A stretch of DNA of 64,000 nucleotides, from the NCBI RefSeq assembly GCF_030704535.1, contig NC_081819.1, positions 19,068,001 to 19,132,000 of the forward strand. The letters run 5' to 3'. This document shows positions 47,595 through 59,602 of this stretch, piece by piece; the first letter of the stretch is position 1; every line of letters begins with the position of its first letter. Below the pieces are notes generated by a model. That model saw only the letters and a program-made list of their open reading frames with translations, did no database searches and was not told the DNA's origin. A program made the translations under genes and the position numbers. The stretch is from Vitis vinifera. Taxonomy: Eukaryota; Streptophyta; Magnoliopsida; Vitales; Vitaceae.

Positions 47595-50500
47595 ATGGAA
47601 GGTGAAGAAGAATCGTCTGCGGGGGCAATGATCGACGAGATCTATTCCAACGGCGGTGACGCAAAGCGCAACAGACCAATCATAAGCGGGGAAGCACTCG
47701 ATATCGAAGCTTACGCGAGCCTTTACAGTGGGCGAACCAAGATCACCAGGCTCCTCTTCATCGCCGACCGATGCGAGAACCGTCAGATGCAGATGGAGGC
47801 GTATCGGATGGCATACGATGAGATAAAAAAGGGCGAGAACACGCAACTCTATAGGGAGGTAGTGCAGAAGATTGATGGAAGGTTGGGACCTCAGTATGGT
47901 TTGGACCTGGTGTGGACGGAGTCGGTGGAGCGAAGAGCCGACCAGAGGAAGGAGAAACTAGAGAATGAACTTAATGCTTACAGGGTATGGTGTTGGAATC
48001 CTTTGCAATTTGGATTTTTCTTTTGAGTGTATTTGGTTGCTGAGGAAATCCCGCTGAAATGAACGATTTCATAATTTCCTTTTTCTTTCCTTTTCTTTTG
48101 TTTTTTCCCCTGTGCGTGTAGAGCATGGTATTTGAATTGTTTATGATTTGGATTTTCGTTTTCGTTTGTTTTGTTGCTGAGGAACCATGGGACGTGAAAG
48201 AAATTGGGATTTCCAATTGTAAAATAAATTAATCCTTACAGAAAATTTTTAACTCACATTTATCAAACAGCGAAAAAAAATCTAAACTGATGGTTTTGAG
48301 TTTTGGTGTGGGATGTTTGGTCGCTGCTAAAATGTGGTGAAGGAGAAGAAATTAGAAAGTTTTATATCAGAGACATATTTTAGGTGTATATGCTATGATT
48401 TAGAATAGTTGAAGTTGCCATCAAAATTTTTGAACTCTGTACAATATAAAGTAAGACACATGGGGTTCCTCAATGTCTTTTCCTTTATGTAATAGTATAG
48501 AGTATTTGATTATGCTTGTGTTTATTGTGTCAACAATCATGGCCTTGAATATATTTATGTTAGTTCTTTTTAATGTATATGGTTGTAGTTAGTGATATAC
48601 ATAAGGGTTTTGGTAGGTTATAGGGGTAACGTACCTTTGTGCGAATGGCTGAAGTACCCATTCTGAATTTCATAATTTGCCTCCTTATGGTGTGATCCTT
48701 TCTGCAGACAAATTTAATCAAAGAAAGCATAAGAATGGGATACAATGACTTCGGAGATTTTTACTATGCCCACGGTTTACTTGCGGATGCTTTTAAGAAT
48801 TATGTTCGAACTCGTGACTATTGTACTACATCAAAGCATATCATTCATATGTGTTTGAATGCAATTTTGGTCAGCATTGAGATGGGTCAGTTCACTCATG
48901 TCACAAGCTATGTTAGCAAAGCAGAACAAACCCCTGAGGCACTGGACCCTGTTACAGTTGCAAAGCTGCGCTGTGCTGCAGGATTGGCTCATTTGGAAGC
49001 TAAAAAGTACAAGCTTGCTGCTCGCAAGGTTTGTCAGCCCTTCTCTCTGTCTCTCTCTAAATTAGAAACAATGTATGTTTTAAATATGAATAAAAAGTAC
49101 ATGAGAAGGATGGGAGATCCTCTGCAAAAATACAGTAACTTATCAAATGTGTATGATTGAATTCCTCCACTATACCATGTAGACCTATAGATTAGTATAG
49201 TACCACATGAGAATATACAATTGTATCTCATCACACCATAAGGGTTAACACATCTCCTTCCAAAAGAAACCTAATCAATGCTCCTCTCCTTGTTATCCTA
49301 ACCCTTTTGTTATATAAATAGTGAACCAATCGAGCTGAACAACAATGAAAGGAATGCCTTAAAAGCAGTGGTATGAAATGCCCAGAAAGAGGAATAGAAA
49401 TAAATTAGATCTTGAAGAGTTTTTGAAGTCTTCCACTTATCCTAAAAAAATTTACCATTTTTTTTCCTTCCACTTGAGAAGGTTTGTCAACCCTTCTTGT
49501 GTGCTTCTTAGTTTAGTTGGTGCCAATTTTTTCTTGGAACTTTAGTGCTTTGACAAAATAACATTGCTATGTAACTAATGTCAATCATTGCCCGAAAGCT
49601 CGTATATTGTGGTAGCTTATTTTTGCTTTATTTGGTGTTCAATGGGTGATGCACTCTTCAGTGAGAGGTTTACTCTTGAGTTGGAGAGGCTTTTTTGTTG
49701 GTAGAAAAAGGAATAAGGCTTGGAAGGTTGCTCTGTTATGCCTTTTTTGGTCTATTTAGAGGGAAAGAAATAGGAAAGCTTTTGAGAACTGTGAATGTTC
49801 AGATCATTCTTTAAAAAGTTCTTTTTTGTATCTATTTTGGGATTGGGTAAGATTGTATATTGGGGAGGGCTCCTTGTCAATGCTTGATTATGTAGATTGG
49901 TTAGGAACTCCATAAGGTGCAGTTATATCTGTATGTCTGCGCTTTTTTTTTTGTTTCCTTGTATACATCGTGTATATTTTTCTTTTTAATACAATTACTT
50001 TTACCTATCAAAAAAAAAATCTTTCTCATTGAAGAGGGCAACACCCAAGACACACCAAATAGAGAAAACATGAGGTTTCAAACAACCCGAGTCTTGTCAC
50101 AATGGATGAGAATGTAATCAACCAATTCTTCCTTTTCATGACAATGAAAACATTTGTTTGCCACTGAACACCCTCTCCTCTTTAAATGATCCAATGTTAA
50201 GACTTCATCTCAAGTAGCCTCCCATTGTAAAGAAGCTCACCTTAGGCGGCATCCAAGCATTCCAAATGATTGCAACTGGGAAATTCGAAGAACCTCCTAG
50301 CTCCAAAACCTTGTACAGAGCTTTAACAAAAAAAAATTCTGCTCTTCTCCCCTACCCACACCAATCTATCCTCATCATTGCTACTCACCCTCCACCTTTG
50401 CAATCTCAGGAAAAACCTTTCGACTATATCCACCTCCCAATCATTGAGCCTTCTAGAGAAGTGAAATCATTAAGCCTCCTAGAAAAGCGGAGAGCCCAAC

Positions 50501-53022
50501 AACCCCCATTAGAAGAAGATCCGCCACCCAAGCCTCTTTGGAAGTGGCTAGAGCAAAAAAAATCTCAACTTCCTCTCATTACCCATAGAGAAAGCCACTT
50601 TGCTTCCAAAAAAAGTCCCATTCCTTATGGTTTTCCAAATGCCAACATCATACCCATCTCTCACTTTGCGGTATTTCCACCCACCATCCTCTTCCCCGTA
50701 TTTTTCACTGATGACTTTTTGCCAAAAAGCCCCCCTATCCACTGCCTAACACCAACTCCACTTGCACAACAATGCTTTATTGAGGGACAACAAGTGCCTC
50801 ACCCTCAACCCTCCCTTGCTTTTACCAAAACAGATTATAGCCCATCAAACCAAGTCGGGTTTCTACTCCAAGGCCCCTCCTCCTTAGAGAAAATCCCTTT
50901 GGATTTACTCTAGCTTCAACTTGACTGAACTCGAGATACAAAAAAGGGACATAAAATAAATAGGCATGCTAGAAAGGGTGCTACGGATTAGAGTGAGTCT
51001 CCTGCCTTTTCCACATAGTCAATCTTTTGTGCAACCTTTCCTCCACACTGTCTCAAATTGAGACGAACTTAAAAAGAGCACCTAACGGGAAGGCCAAATA
51101 AGAAGAGGGAAGGACACCAACCTTACACCTAAACTCTTGAGCTAGCTCATCTACATTCTTCACGCTCCCTACTGGAATTAGCTCACTCTTTTCCAGATTA
51201 ACTTTTAACCTAGAAATAGCCTTGAACCACATAAGCAACCAACACAAATAGGTCAACTAATCATGAGAAAGCTCACAAAAAACTAAGATGTCATAAACAA
51301 ACAATAGATGAGAGACATCCACTCCCTTCCCACCTCTACCACTCACTCGCCAACCTGACAAAAAACCGTCAATCTTAGCCCTTTTGAGCAAACAACTGAG
51401 AGCCTCCATGACAATCACAAATGAGTAGGGCGAGAGAGGGTCCCCCTATCTCAAACCTTGATAGCTATGAAAGAAACCTATCAAAGACCCATTAACAAGG
51501 ACTGACAAGCTCACAGTAGAAATACACCACTTAATCCACTTGATCCACTTATCACCAAACCCATCTTTTTTTTTTCTTTTGATAGGTCACCAAAGCCATC
51601 TTGTTAAGAACCAAAAGAAGAAAATTCCAATTGGCATGATCATAGGCCTTCTCTATATCCAACTTACAAATTACATCACATGCACTCCTCTTCAACAATG
51701 AGTTGATAGCCTCATTAGTTATCAAAGAAGCATCCAAAATTTGCTTTCCCTCCACAAAGACATTCTAGGAATAAGACACAACCTTTCCCACAACCCTCTT
51801 TAATTTGTTTGTTAGCACTTTAGTTAACAACTTGTAGATGCTACCCACTAAGCTTACTAGCTTAAAGTCCTTTAGGTCCTCAGCTCCCCCTTTCTTCGGA
51901 ATAAGCACCAAAAAAGAAGCATTCAAGCTCTTCACGAATCTATCATGCTCATGGAACTCCCAAAAAACACCCATCACCCCATCCATCCTTTACAAAGTCC
52001 CAATTGAACTGCCAAAAATCCAAGGAAAAATCATCTAGGCCTGGAGCTTTATCTCCATTGAGATCCAAGAGGACTTTGAACACCTCTACCTCAAAGAACA
52101 GCACCTCCAACAAGACTGCCTCATCATCCCCTAAAACATCAAAAGTCAGCCCCGAACAACTGGGCCCCCCATTTTCAGCTAATAAGGATTGAAAGACCTA
52201 GACCACACCCTCTTTGATCTTTCTCCCCTCCGAGACCTAGTGACCATTAATTTTAATCCTGACCAAATAGTTCCTTCTCCTATGTGCATTAGCCATTTTG
52301 TGGAAGAAACCAATATTTTTGTCACCCTCCTTCAACCATAGCTCCCTAGGCTTTTGCCTCTAGAAAACTTCTTCCAACAAAACCCACTTCTTAAAGTCCT
52401 TCTTAGCCAACTGCCTAGCATTCTGTTCCTCCAACGTCAAGGGCCTGGTCTCTTCCTTAGAACCCCAAAAAGCCATTTCTTCCAACAAAATCATATCTAC
52501 ATTGTAACTAATAAAAGTACAAAAGGACAATATAAAGAACGAAAATTTAAGATATACAAGTTTTGATAACAAATATTTGGTGCATTTAAACTACATTTGG
52601 TTAGAAGGATAGGATATGATATAATAGACATACATTAGGATATCATTTCCAATGTATATGCATATCCTAGAATTTCATTTCCACTGGATATGATATGCTT
52701 GGATATTTTATCTAATAGGATATGTTATATCATACTCATATTTGGTTTGTACAATGACTGAAAATTGGAATAGAAAATATAATGTATTTCAATATTCAAT
52801 ATTTGTTTAAAAATAAAAATCATACTATATCTCAATATTTGCTATTGAAAAAATATGGAATCTCTCCCATATTTAGTTTTATATGAAAATTATTATATAA
52901 TTTATCATTTAGTAAGTGTTTTTTATTTCTTTATTAATAATGCTCATGATTAAAAGATTAAATAAAAATATTATATTATGTTGTTAAATATATAAAAACA
53001 TTTTGCATATATTAAATATTAA

Positions 53023-53055
<33 letters not shown>

Positions 53056-56000
53056 TTAGTAACATATATTCCAAGTATTTTCTTTTTCAAACTACAATTT
53101 TAATTTTTTAATAATTTTTTTCACAAAATGACTAATAGAAAATTGAAAAAAAAATGAAGAAAATGGATGAGAAGAATCAATTTATGATTTATGAGATTTA
53201 TATATCCCACATCTCAACTTAGGATTATCATATTCCATGTAGAGGGGATATAGAAAAAGGTTGAATAATATATCCTACCAGCATGTTTGATTGAACATTT
53301 GATATAATAAGGGATAAGATAACTTATGCTATTCAATCATCAACTAAACCAAGGATTGGATATGTCATCTTATCTCTTATCCCATTCCATACTATATCCC
53401 GTCAACCATAGTCTTAATATTTTGATATCTTAAGAGACCATCATCCTTAATTTTGAACTCACAACAAAAGTATCATCCATCGAGTCTGAATTCTCAGTCT
53501 ATGTAATTGAAATCGAAAGTACACTAAACAACATTCCATTGTTTAAAACAAAGATGGTTAAAGGATAGAAGAAAAAAAAAGTCAGGGAACACTTAAATCT
53601 TCAGATTTCTAAATTTTCTGGTCTTGTAAACATAAACATAAAAAGTTCCAACCAATTATTCCCTTTTCTTTTGGTAAGGTTTCAATAAATGACTCGATTT
53701 GCAATTTCTGAAATAACTACAATAAAAATTGTTAGCATTTGCACAGGTGCTGACTCACAGACAAGATATTAGCCATGCCAAATCCACAAGAATATGAACA
53801 TTCGTTTCTTCTTCCTCTTTGCACATGTAGCATCTATTAGGCATCTTCCACCTCTGAGCCTTCTTCCTCTTCAATTAGAAAGAATGCATTCAAGTTGGCA
53901 AGGGTCCTTTATGGGTAGGAAAAGGAAAAAGGTTTGGTGAGTTGCTCCTTTGTATCTTTTTTGGACAGTCTGAAAGGAAAGCAACAGTGGGGCGTTCAAT
54001 AACAAAGAGCTTTCTGATCAAAGAATTAGATTTGCTTTCCTTTGTAATCATTGAGCGCGGTCCAAATTATTTATAGTTTTAGGCTTTTTCTTAATTGTAG
54101 AATTTGTGGATTGGATATGGGCTCATTGAGTGGTGTTGTTTTTTGTTAGTCCCTCTTTCTTTTTTGGTGGCGCTATCAACGCTTTTTGTATATTCCCTGT
54201 GTACTTTGGGGGCACTTTTTTGGCATTTCTCTTTACCTATGAAAAAAATGATTTTGTTGCATTATGTCATGGATTAATTAACCCTCTGTAATGGGCTTCA
54301 GAGAAGCGTGATGTCCTAGTTGTGTACAATATCAATTTATCAGAAAAAAATGAAGCTTTCTTGTCAATCAACTCCATAAATACATGTGGGAATGTTCATT
54401 TTGGTCATAACCTGTTCTAGGAATTGATCTGCTGAATTTTTGAACTCCTAATGTATTTTAGAAAGGTTGGCATAAGCTCAAGAAGAGTTTGAACCCTGGT
54501 TCCTGGGACAATCCTAAATGGGCTTTGCTGGCTACACCTTATAATACAACTACTAGTTATGATATTGCTAATACAGATTCTATCAAAATGTTCTTTTATT
54601 GTTGGGGTCAGGAAGTGGATCATTCTGTCTGCATATCTATTGAGGCACACAGTTCTTTTCTTTTCCTTGGCACTCTAGGCAGTGAATATACATCCATTTG
54701 CAGTATTTAGTGTCAGAGTAAAATTTTCTCTTGTTTCCATTATCTGTCTTTTTGAGTTCCATTTGTTGCTAGTTTAATGCATCTCTTGTCTCTAACGAAT
54801 GATTGGTCTGGGATATCTCAAAAGTTTTCTTTTAATGTTTGTTTGAGATTAAGAACACCTGTGTTTCTCTGAAATTTCATGAGTATTGAGTAATACATGC
54901 TCAGTTATTTTGTTGGAATAATGAGTTGGTTACTTGGATGCAACATAGAAGAGAAATTTTCAGATTATTATGCGCCATATTGAATTGATCATTCCATCAA
55001 TGAATTAATGTCTCTGGTTTATTCACAGTTCTTGGAAACAGGTGCTGAACTGGGGAACAACTACACAGAAGTGATTGCTCCACAAGATGTTGCTACCTAT
55101 GGTGGTCTTTGTGCACTTGCAAGCTTTGACCGTACAGAGCTGAAGGCATCTATTGAGTGTTTTTCCTTTTCAATAGTTGTTTTTCTCTATGGTTTCATGA
55201 TTGCTTTCTAATTGAATGCTTTCACTTGGCAGAATAAAGTTATAGACAATCTCAACTTCCGGAACTTCTTAGAGTTAGTACCTGAAGTAAGGGAGCTTAT
55301 TCATGATTTCTATTCAAGGTAACTTTATGGTCTTATGTGTGATCTCTGTGATTTTATTAGTCTGCCTTATAGCTATCTAATCATGCTGCACAATGTTGTC
55401 TGGCATTCTCCTAATAGCAAAAAATGTAAAGTTTCATTTAGGATTAAATTAAAACAAATATGATTATTAGGAAATGTAAAGTTCCATTAGGGATTAAACT
55501 AACATTGTATTTAAAGGAAGAGATTTGGGAGGAAAAGATTAGGATTGATTTCAAAGCCTCAAATTTAGTGTTTGGAAGAAAGGGAATTCTTAGAAGGAAA
55601 GAATTTCAAAAAATTTACTGGAACAATGTTTAAGTTTTGAATTCTTTTTTTTCTTTTTTTTTTGATAGGTAAATAGAGCATGTCTTAGAAGCGGCGGAAA
55701 CAGCATACAAAGTATACAAGCAGAACGCCCAAAAAACTAAGCTTAAGTTTTAAATTCCTTTAAACCATGGTAAAACTTAATGGGATTTAAATTTCATTAA
55801 ATAGGAAGCTAAATCGCAATTTCCTCTTTTCCAACATTGCCTCTATTTCTCTATCTTCTTCTCTTCAACTTTTTTTGATGACTAAAGCAAGAGAGTATTA
55901 TAAACAAAGACTGCCAAAACAAGAGAGTATTCTCTGCAACTTGGTACATGCATTCTTTTTCTACTTCAATGGCTTTTTAATGGTAGAACCTTTGCTAAGA

Positions 56001-58756
56001 AGTTATTTCAAATAAGTATAGATATTTGTTTTTTTTTCTTTCTTTTTTTAATCTAATAGATAGATTCTTGTATAGAATGAAAGGAAAAAAATTGTTATTA
56101 TAATTAATGTATTATTTTAATGTTTTTTAGCAGTGTAAATAATTGTTCTTTTGGATAGAATTCTGAATTTTAATCTTACTTATGTCATTTTAGTTATATC
56201 TCTATTTTTATATCACTTATATCATGTTAGTTATATGTCTTTTTTTTTATAATTACTGATAGATTTATATTGGGATTAAAGCAAAAATTTCTTTGCTATG
56301 ATAATTAATCATTTTTTTAGTTTTACTAGCAATTTTTTTATTTGAGTGAATTAAAAAGTTGAATTTAAGGAAACTTAAATCCTTCTAGGAATTATTTGTT
56401 GTTTTAGTTTTGTGTAGAAACTTTAAATAATTAGTAATGATTGTTCATTTAATTTTTTAAATGATAAATGATATTCTTTATTAATTTTATCATAATGAAT
56501 TTATTTATTATAATTAAATTTATTAATTAGTTTGGTTTTATTTATGAATGTTTAATGTTTGAATCATTTAAAGTTATGATTGATGCGGGGTTAAAATAGT
56601 ACAACAGCATTATTTCTTTTCCACCTGTCTCACAATACCAAGCAATAGAAAAAAAATTGTTTTAATTTCAATTCCTTCTCAGACCAAACAATATGAAGGA
56701 ATGGAAATCCAATTTCATTTCAAATTCCATGAATTAAATTATTTTCCTTTGGAATGAAGCAAACACAGCATAAAATGAAATATAGTTGTTTTATTGGATG
56801 GAAAGTAGCTTTGTTTGTTATAGTTTTAATTTTCATTCTTGTCCATTTCAAGTGGGTGATGATTCAAGATGTTCCAACAGTGGTTTAGAGCCTTTTTGAG
56901 AGTGCTTTTGAGAGAGTTAGAAGTGCTTCGGTGCTTCCTAATGTTTGGAAGTGCTTTGCTTGTAAAAATTAGACATTTGGAAAAGTTTTGAATTTTACTT
57001 CTAAAAATCTAGAGAATCACTTGAAGTGATTCTTGGACTAATACTTATTAGGCACTTCTTCCATAAAACACTCTTTATTATGTAACATGTTACCAAAAAC
57101 ACTAATAAAAGATTTTTTTTTAAATTTATATTCAAATACTAACAAATTCTCCATAAGATCTTTTCTGATTGAAGAGCTAAAAGGCATTACAGGCGAAAAG
57201 CACTTTTACCAGAATCACTCTCAGACAAGCACAAAGTATCACTGATAACAGAACTACAAGCAAAAACACTTTTATAAGATTCACTCCCAAACATGCTCAT
57301 ATCATAATATTATTGGATGAACTAAGGGACTGAGTGGCATCCTTGTTGCAATTATTTTGGTATTTTTTACTTGGTTTTTATCCCTTCCTAGGAAAGAAAT
57401 AATGAGTAAAGTTGGGAGTTTCTTCTTATTGAAAAAAAAAAAAGCCTTGACAAGGAGAATGCTTTCTTTTCTTCCTAGTGTCACAGCTGATATGAAATTA
57501 TATCAGTTTACCAAGTCAGACATCCCGCTTCGGAAGATTTAGCTCTAGAAATGTTCTTAATACTTATTGTGACATTACAGAAGTTAATGCAAAATTGAAA
57601 CAGTTTACCAAGACTATCAGAAAACCATACATTTGATGTAGAAAACATCCCATTATCTTCCTTTTTTTTCCCTGCTATTCTATCGTTCCATTCAAGTGCA
57701 ATGTCCATACAAGTTAACAGTTACTTAGAAAACTTACATTGATCAGTATTGTAATTTTTGTCTTTTATTTTCACTGTTATCTGCATGGCTTATTTAGCTA
57801 TCTGGAAGCATCATGAACCCTGTTCCATGTGACCTCAATTATGGCATGGGATTTCTCTTGGTAATTCTATCTGTATCCTTGTATTGATGTCCTTCAAATC
57901 CATCTATTACCATTATTTCTGCCACTAAATTTCACTAATTTAAATTTGCTTAGAAAATTATTTATCAACATTTAAAACTGGTAAATGCATTGAAGTAACC
58001 TTACTTTGAGTTGTATCATCTGCTCCTTCATAACATGACTACTTTTATTTGCTTGATAGGTTATAGATGCCTGTTGTCTTGATTTATTTCTCTTTCCAGT
58101 ATTCTTAGTTTCAAGTCTGAAGACTCTTTCCTTGTTGCAGCCATTATGCATCATGTCTTGATTACCTTGGAAATCTCAAAACAAACCTGTTACTTGACAT
58201 CCATTTGCATGACCATGTTGAAATGCTGTATAATCAAATCCGCCACAAAGCCCTCATCCAGTATACGCATCCCTTCGTGTCTGTTGACCTGCGGATGATG
58301 GCTAATGCTTTCAAAACGAGTGTTGCAGGGCTGGAGAAAGAGCTTGAAGCTTTGATTACTGACAACCAAATACAGGTATTGTTTCATTGCTAATTTTTTT
58401 CTTGTTAGACCTTAATTGTCATTTGTAAAGAAAACAGGTTACTAGTTGATGTTATATACCCAGAAAACTTCACTGTAGGCTTCTACACAACCTATCAGTT
58501 TGTGTAAGAGCCTGACTTCATCCTTTGTACACCAATATCATCATTGGTTTTTGTGATCAAATCTCTTGTTTTCATGCAGGCTCGGATCGACTCACATAAC
58601 AAAATTCTCTACGCACGACATGCAGATCAAAGGAATGCAACTTTCCAACGGGTTTTGCAGACAGGCAACGAGTTTGATCGTGACGTTAGGGCAATGCTGC
58701 TGCGAGCAAACCTCCTCAAGCATGAATACAATCTTAGGGCATCAAGGAAACCATAA
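47595..58756 (+). CDS. CSN1: COP9 signalosome subunit 1, complete, six exons
   Basis: Exons 47595-47984, 48708-49028, 55029-55145, 55233-55318, 58141-58375 and 58580-58756 give 441 codons, the length I recall for Arabidopsis CSN1 (FUS6/COP11). The N-terminus starts MEGEEE and continues with [15 protein letters not shown]. The middle has [16 protein letters not shown] and [10 protein letters not shown]. The C-terminal PCI domain includes [30 protein letters not shown] and [23 protein letters not shown]1 is a scaffold of the nuclear COP9 complex that removes NEDD8 from cullins and represses photomorphogenesis. Intron 2 is 6 kb and full of LINE debris. Intron 3 (55146-55232) has a GC donor (AAG|GCATCT); no usable GT is nearby that keeps the frame. 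An in-frame TTG upstream was rejected as start in favour of the ATG. Confidence 0.96.
49625..50018 (+). mobile_element. LINE 3' fragment with poly(A), in CSN1 intron 2
   Basis: Translates, with breaks, to the C-terminal zf-RVT region of plant L1-type LINEs ([16 protein letters not shown], then [16 protein letters not shown]). It ends in TTTTACCTATCAAAAAAAAA, the tail type seen repeatedly in this window. 5'-truncated. Confidence 0.85.
50025..52575 (-). mobile_element. Degenerate LINE body (reverse transcriptase region), opposite orientation
   Basis: On the minus strand, from about 52570 downward: [38 protein letters not shown] (RT domain start), [44 protein letters not shown], and finally the zf-[23 protein letters not shown] near 50150. 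The YxDD region and several linkers are broken by stops and frameshifts. It lacks ORF1 and a poly(A) tail. The long plus-strand frame at 50266-50913 is its antisense shadow. Confidence 0.85.
51567..51586 (-). mobile_element. Tail-only LINE insertion nested in the LINE
   Basis: TTTTTTTTTCTTTTGATAGG, the reverse complement of the CCTATC-poly(A) LINE terminus. It is flanked by 15-bp duplications (51552-51566 and 51587-51601, TCACCAAACCCATCT and one mismatch). Confidence 0.8.
52590..53414. mobile_element. MITE-like element with GGATATGATAT-type ends
   Basis: The left end ACTACATTTGGTTAGAAGGA and the right end, read in reverse, AGACTATGGTTGACGGGATA are imperfect inverted repeats. Further in are matching GGATATGATAT/ATATCCC words. 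The interior is AT-rich with no frame. Target duplication uncertain. Confidence 0.45.
53415..53889. other. CSN1 intron 2 DNA without recognised features
   Basis: Nothing recognised. Confidence 0.4.
53890..54248 (+). mobile_element. Second LINE 3' fragment, in CSN1 intron 2
   Basis: Broken zf-RVT tail (GRKRKKV, then LYLFWTV) followed by a T-rich 3' untranslated region ending TTTACCTATGAAAAAAA. More diverged than the fragment at 49625. Confidence 0.7.
54249..55028. other. 3' part of CSN1 intron 2
   Basis: Two frames here (54489-54710 plus and 54417-54650 minus) look unbroken but match no family I know and lie inside the intron. Left as intron sequence. Confidence 0.4.
55645..55742 (-). mobile_element. 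Short 5'-truncated LINE insertion in CSN1 intron 4
   Basis: Poly(T) plus GATAGGTAAATAGAGCATG, then about 60 bp of LINE 3' end. Flanked by 15-bp near-identical duplications (55630-55644 and 55743-55757, TTAAGTTTTGAATTC and TTAAGTTTTAAATTC). Confidence 0.8.
55758..56879. other. CSN1 intron 4 DNA, AT-rich
   Basis: Nothing recognised apart from scattered GGAATTTCAAATTCC-like words. Confidence 0.4.
56880..57300. repeat. MITE-like repeat in CSN1 intron 4
   Basis: GAGAGTGCTTTTGAGAG on the left and CACTTTTATAAGATTCACTC on the right, with inner copies of AAGTGCTT/AAGCACTT. Loosely related to the family at 10600-11400. Confidence 0.35.
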
Positions 58757-59558
58757 ACATCAATATCCCGGAGGATTAGGTGTTACCATGTTGATTAAGT
58801 CCAGACTTGGTCAGCTAGTATGGGAGATGTGGAGAACCAAAATCCTTTGAAAAGAGGGGAATGAAAAATGACCCATGCTCTATAGCTGTTTTCATTTTGA
58901 TGGGTGCAGGAAGGGTGTTTGTGGAACTATGACCAACATTGATGGATTATATGTTGTGTATATACTCAAAATTATTCACCTTAGTTGCCACATTGATTCT
59001 TTCTCATATCTTTGGTTCTCTCATCTTCTTCTCCTTTCCAAACAGGGACTGAAATTTGACACTTAACGAATTTGCCAGAACCCTACCCTTAGACTCTCTT
59101 TTGTAACCTTTTTGTCGCAGTGCAATATTATTCCACTTGGGGAAACCTCTTCTCCTTTGGCACTGAACTGGATTCTTTCCTTAAAAGGGCTCGAGTTGAG
59201 CTGAGGCAAAGCTCAAGCTTTCATTTTTCAATTCCTTTTTCTTGGTTCACTCTCTGATTTCAACCATTTAGAACCGGGCTTGTACGATAGTAAAAGTAAG
59301 ACCTTTTTTATTGGGTGTTAAATGCCCACATGCACTGGTTTTAGGGATCACATGTCTCAGTCACATGCTCAAAGGTAAAAGAACTTGGCCGACAGTGGTC
59401 AAAAGTGCAATCAACAACACGAGATCAAGTCAAGATTCTTTGAAGTGTGAGATTTCCACCTCACCGACTTTATTATTCATTAATAAATTAGCTTCATTCC
59501 AGGGATAAGTTGAAGGAAAGAAAATATTTAGGTAACAAAGAGTTGAAATTGAACTTTG

Positions 59559-59602
<44 letters not shown>

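Noticed and set aside
49625..50018. Twin-priming inversion of one LINE
   Set aside because: In twin priming the inverted 5' part lies on the side opposite the poly(A); here it lies beyond the poly(A), so the simple model does not fit.
50266..50913. 215-codon plus-strand frame in CSN1 intron 2
   Set aside because: It is the antisense of the minus-strand LINE RT/zf-RVT region, which has clear family text.
54417..54710. Opposed frames of 73-77 codons within CSN1 intron 2, considered as an extra exon
   Set aside because: CSN1 proteins run directly from exon 2 (LAARK) to exon 3 (FLETG), so no exon is missing, and the peptides match nothing known to me.
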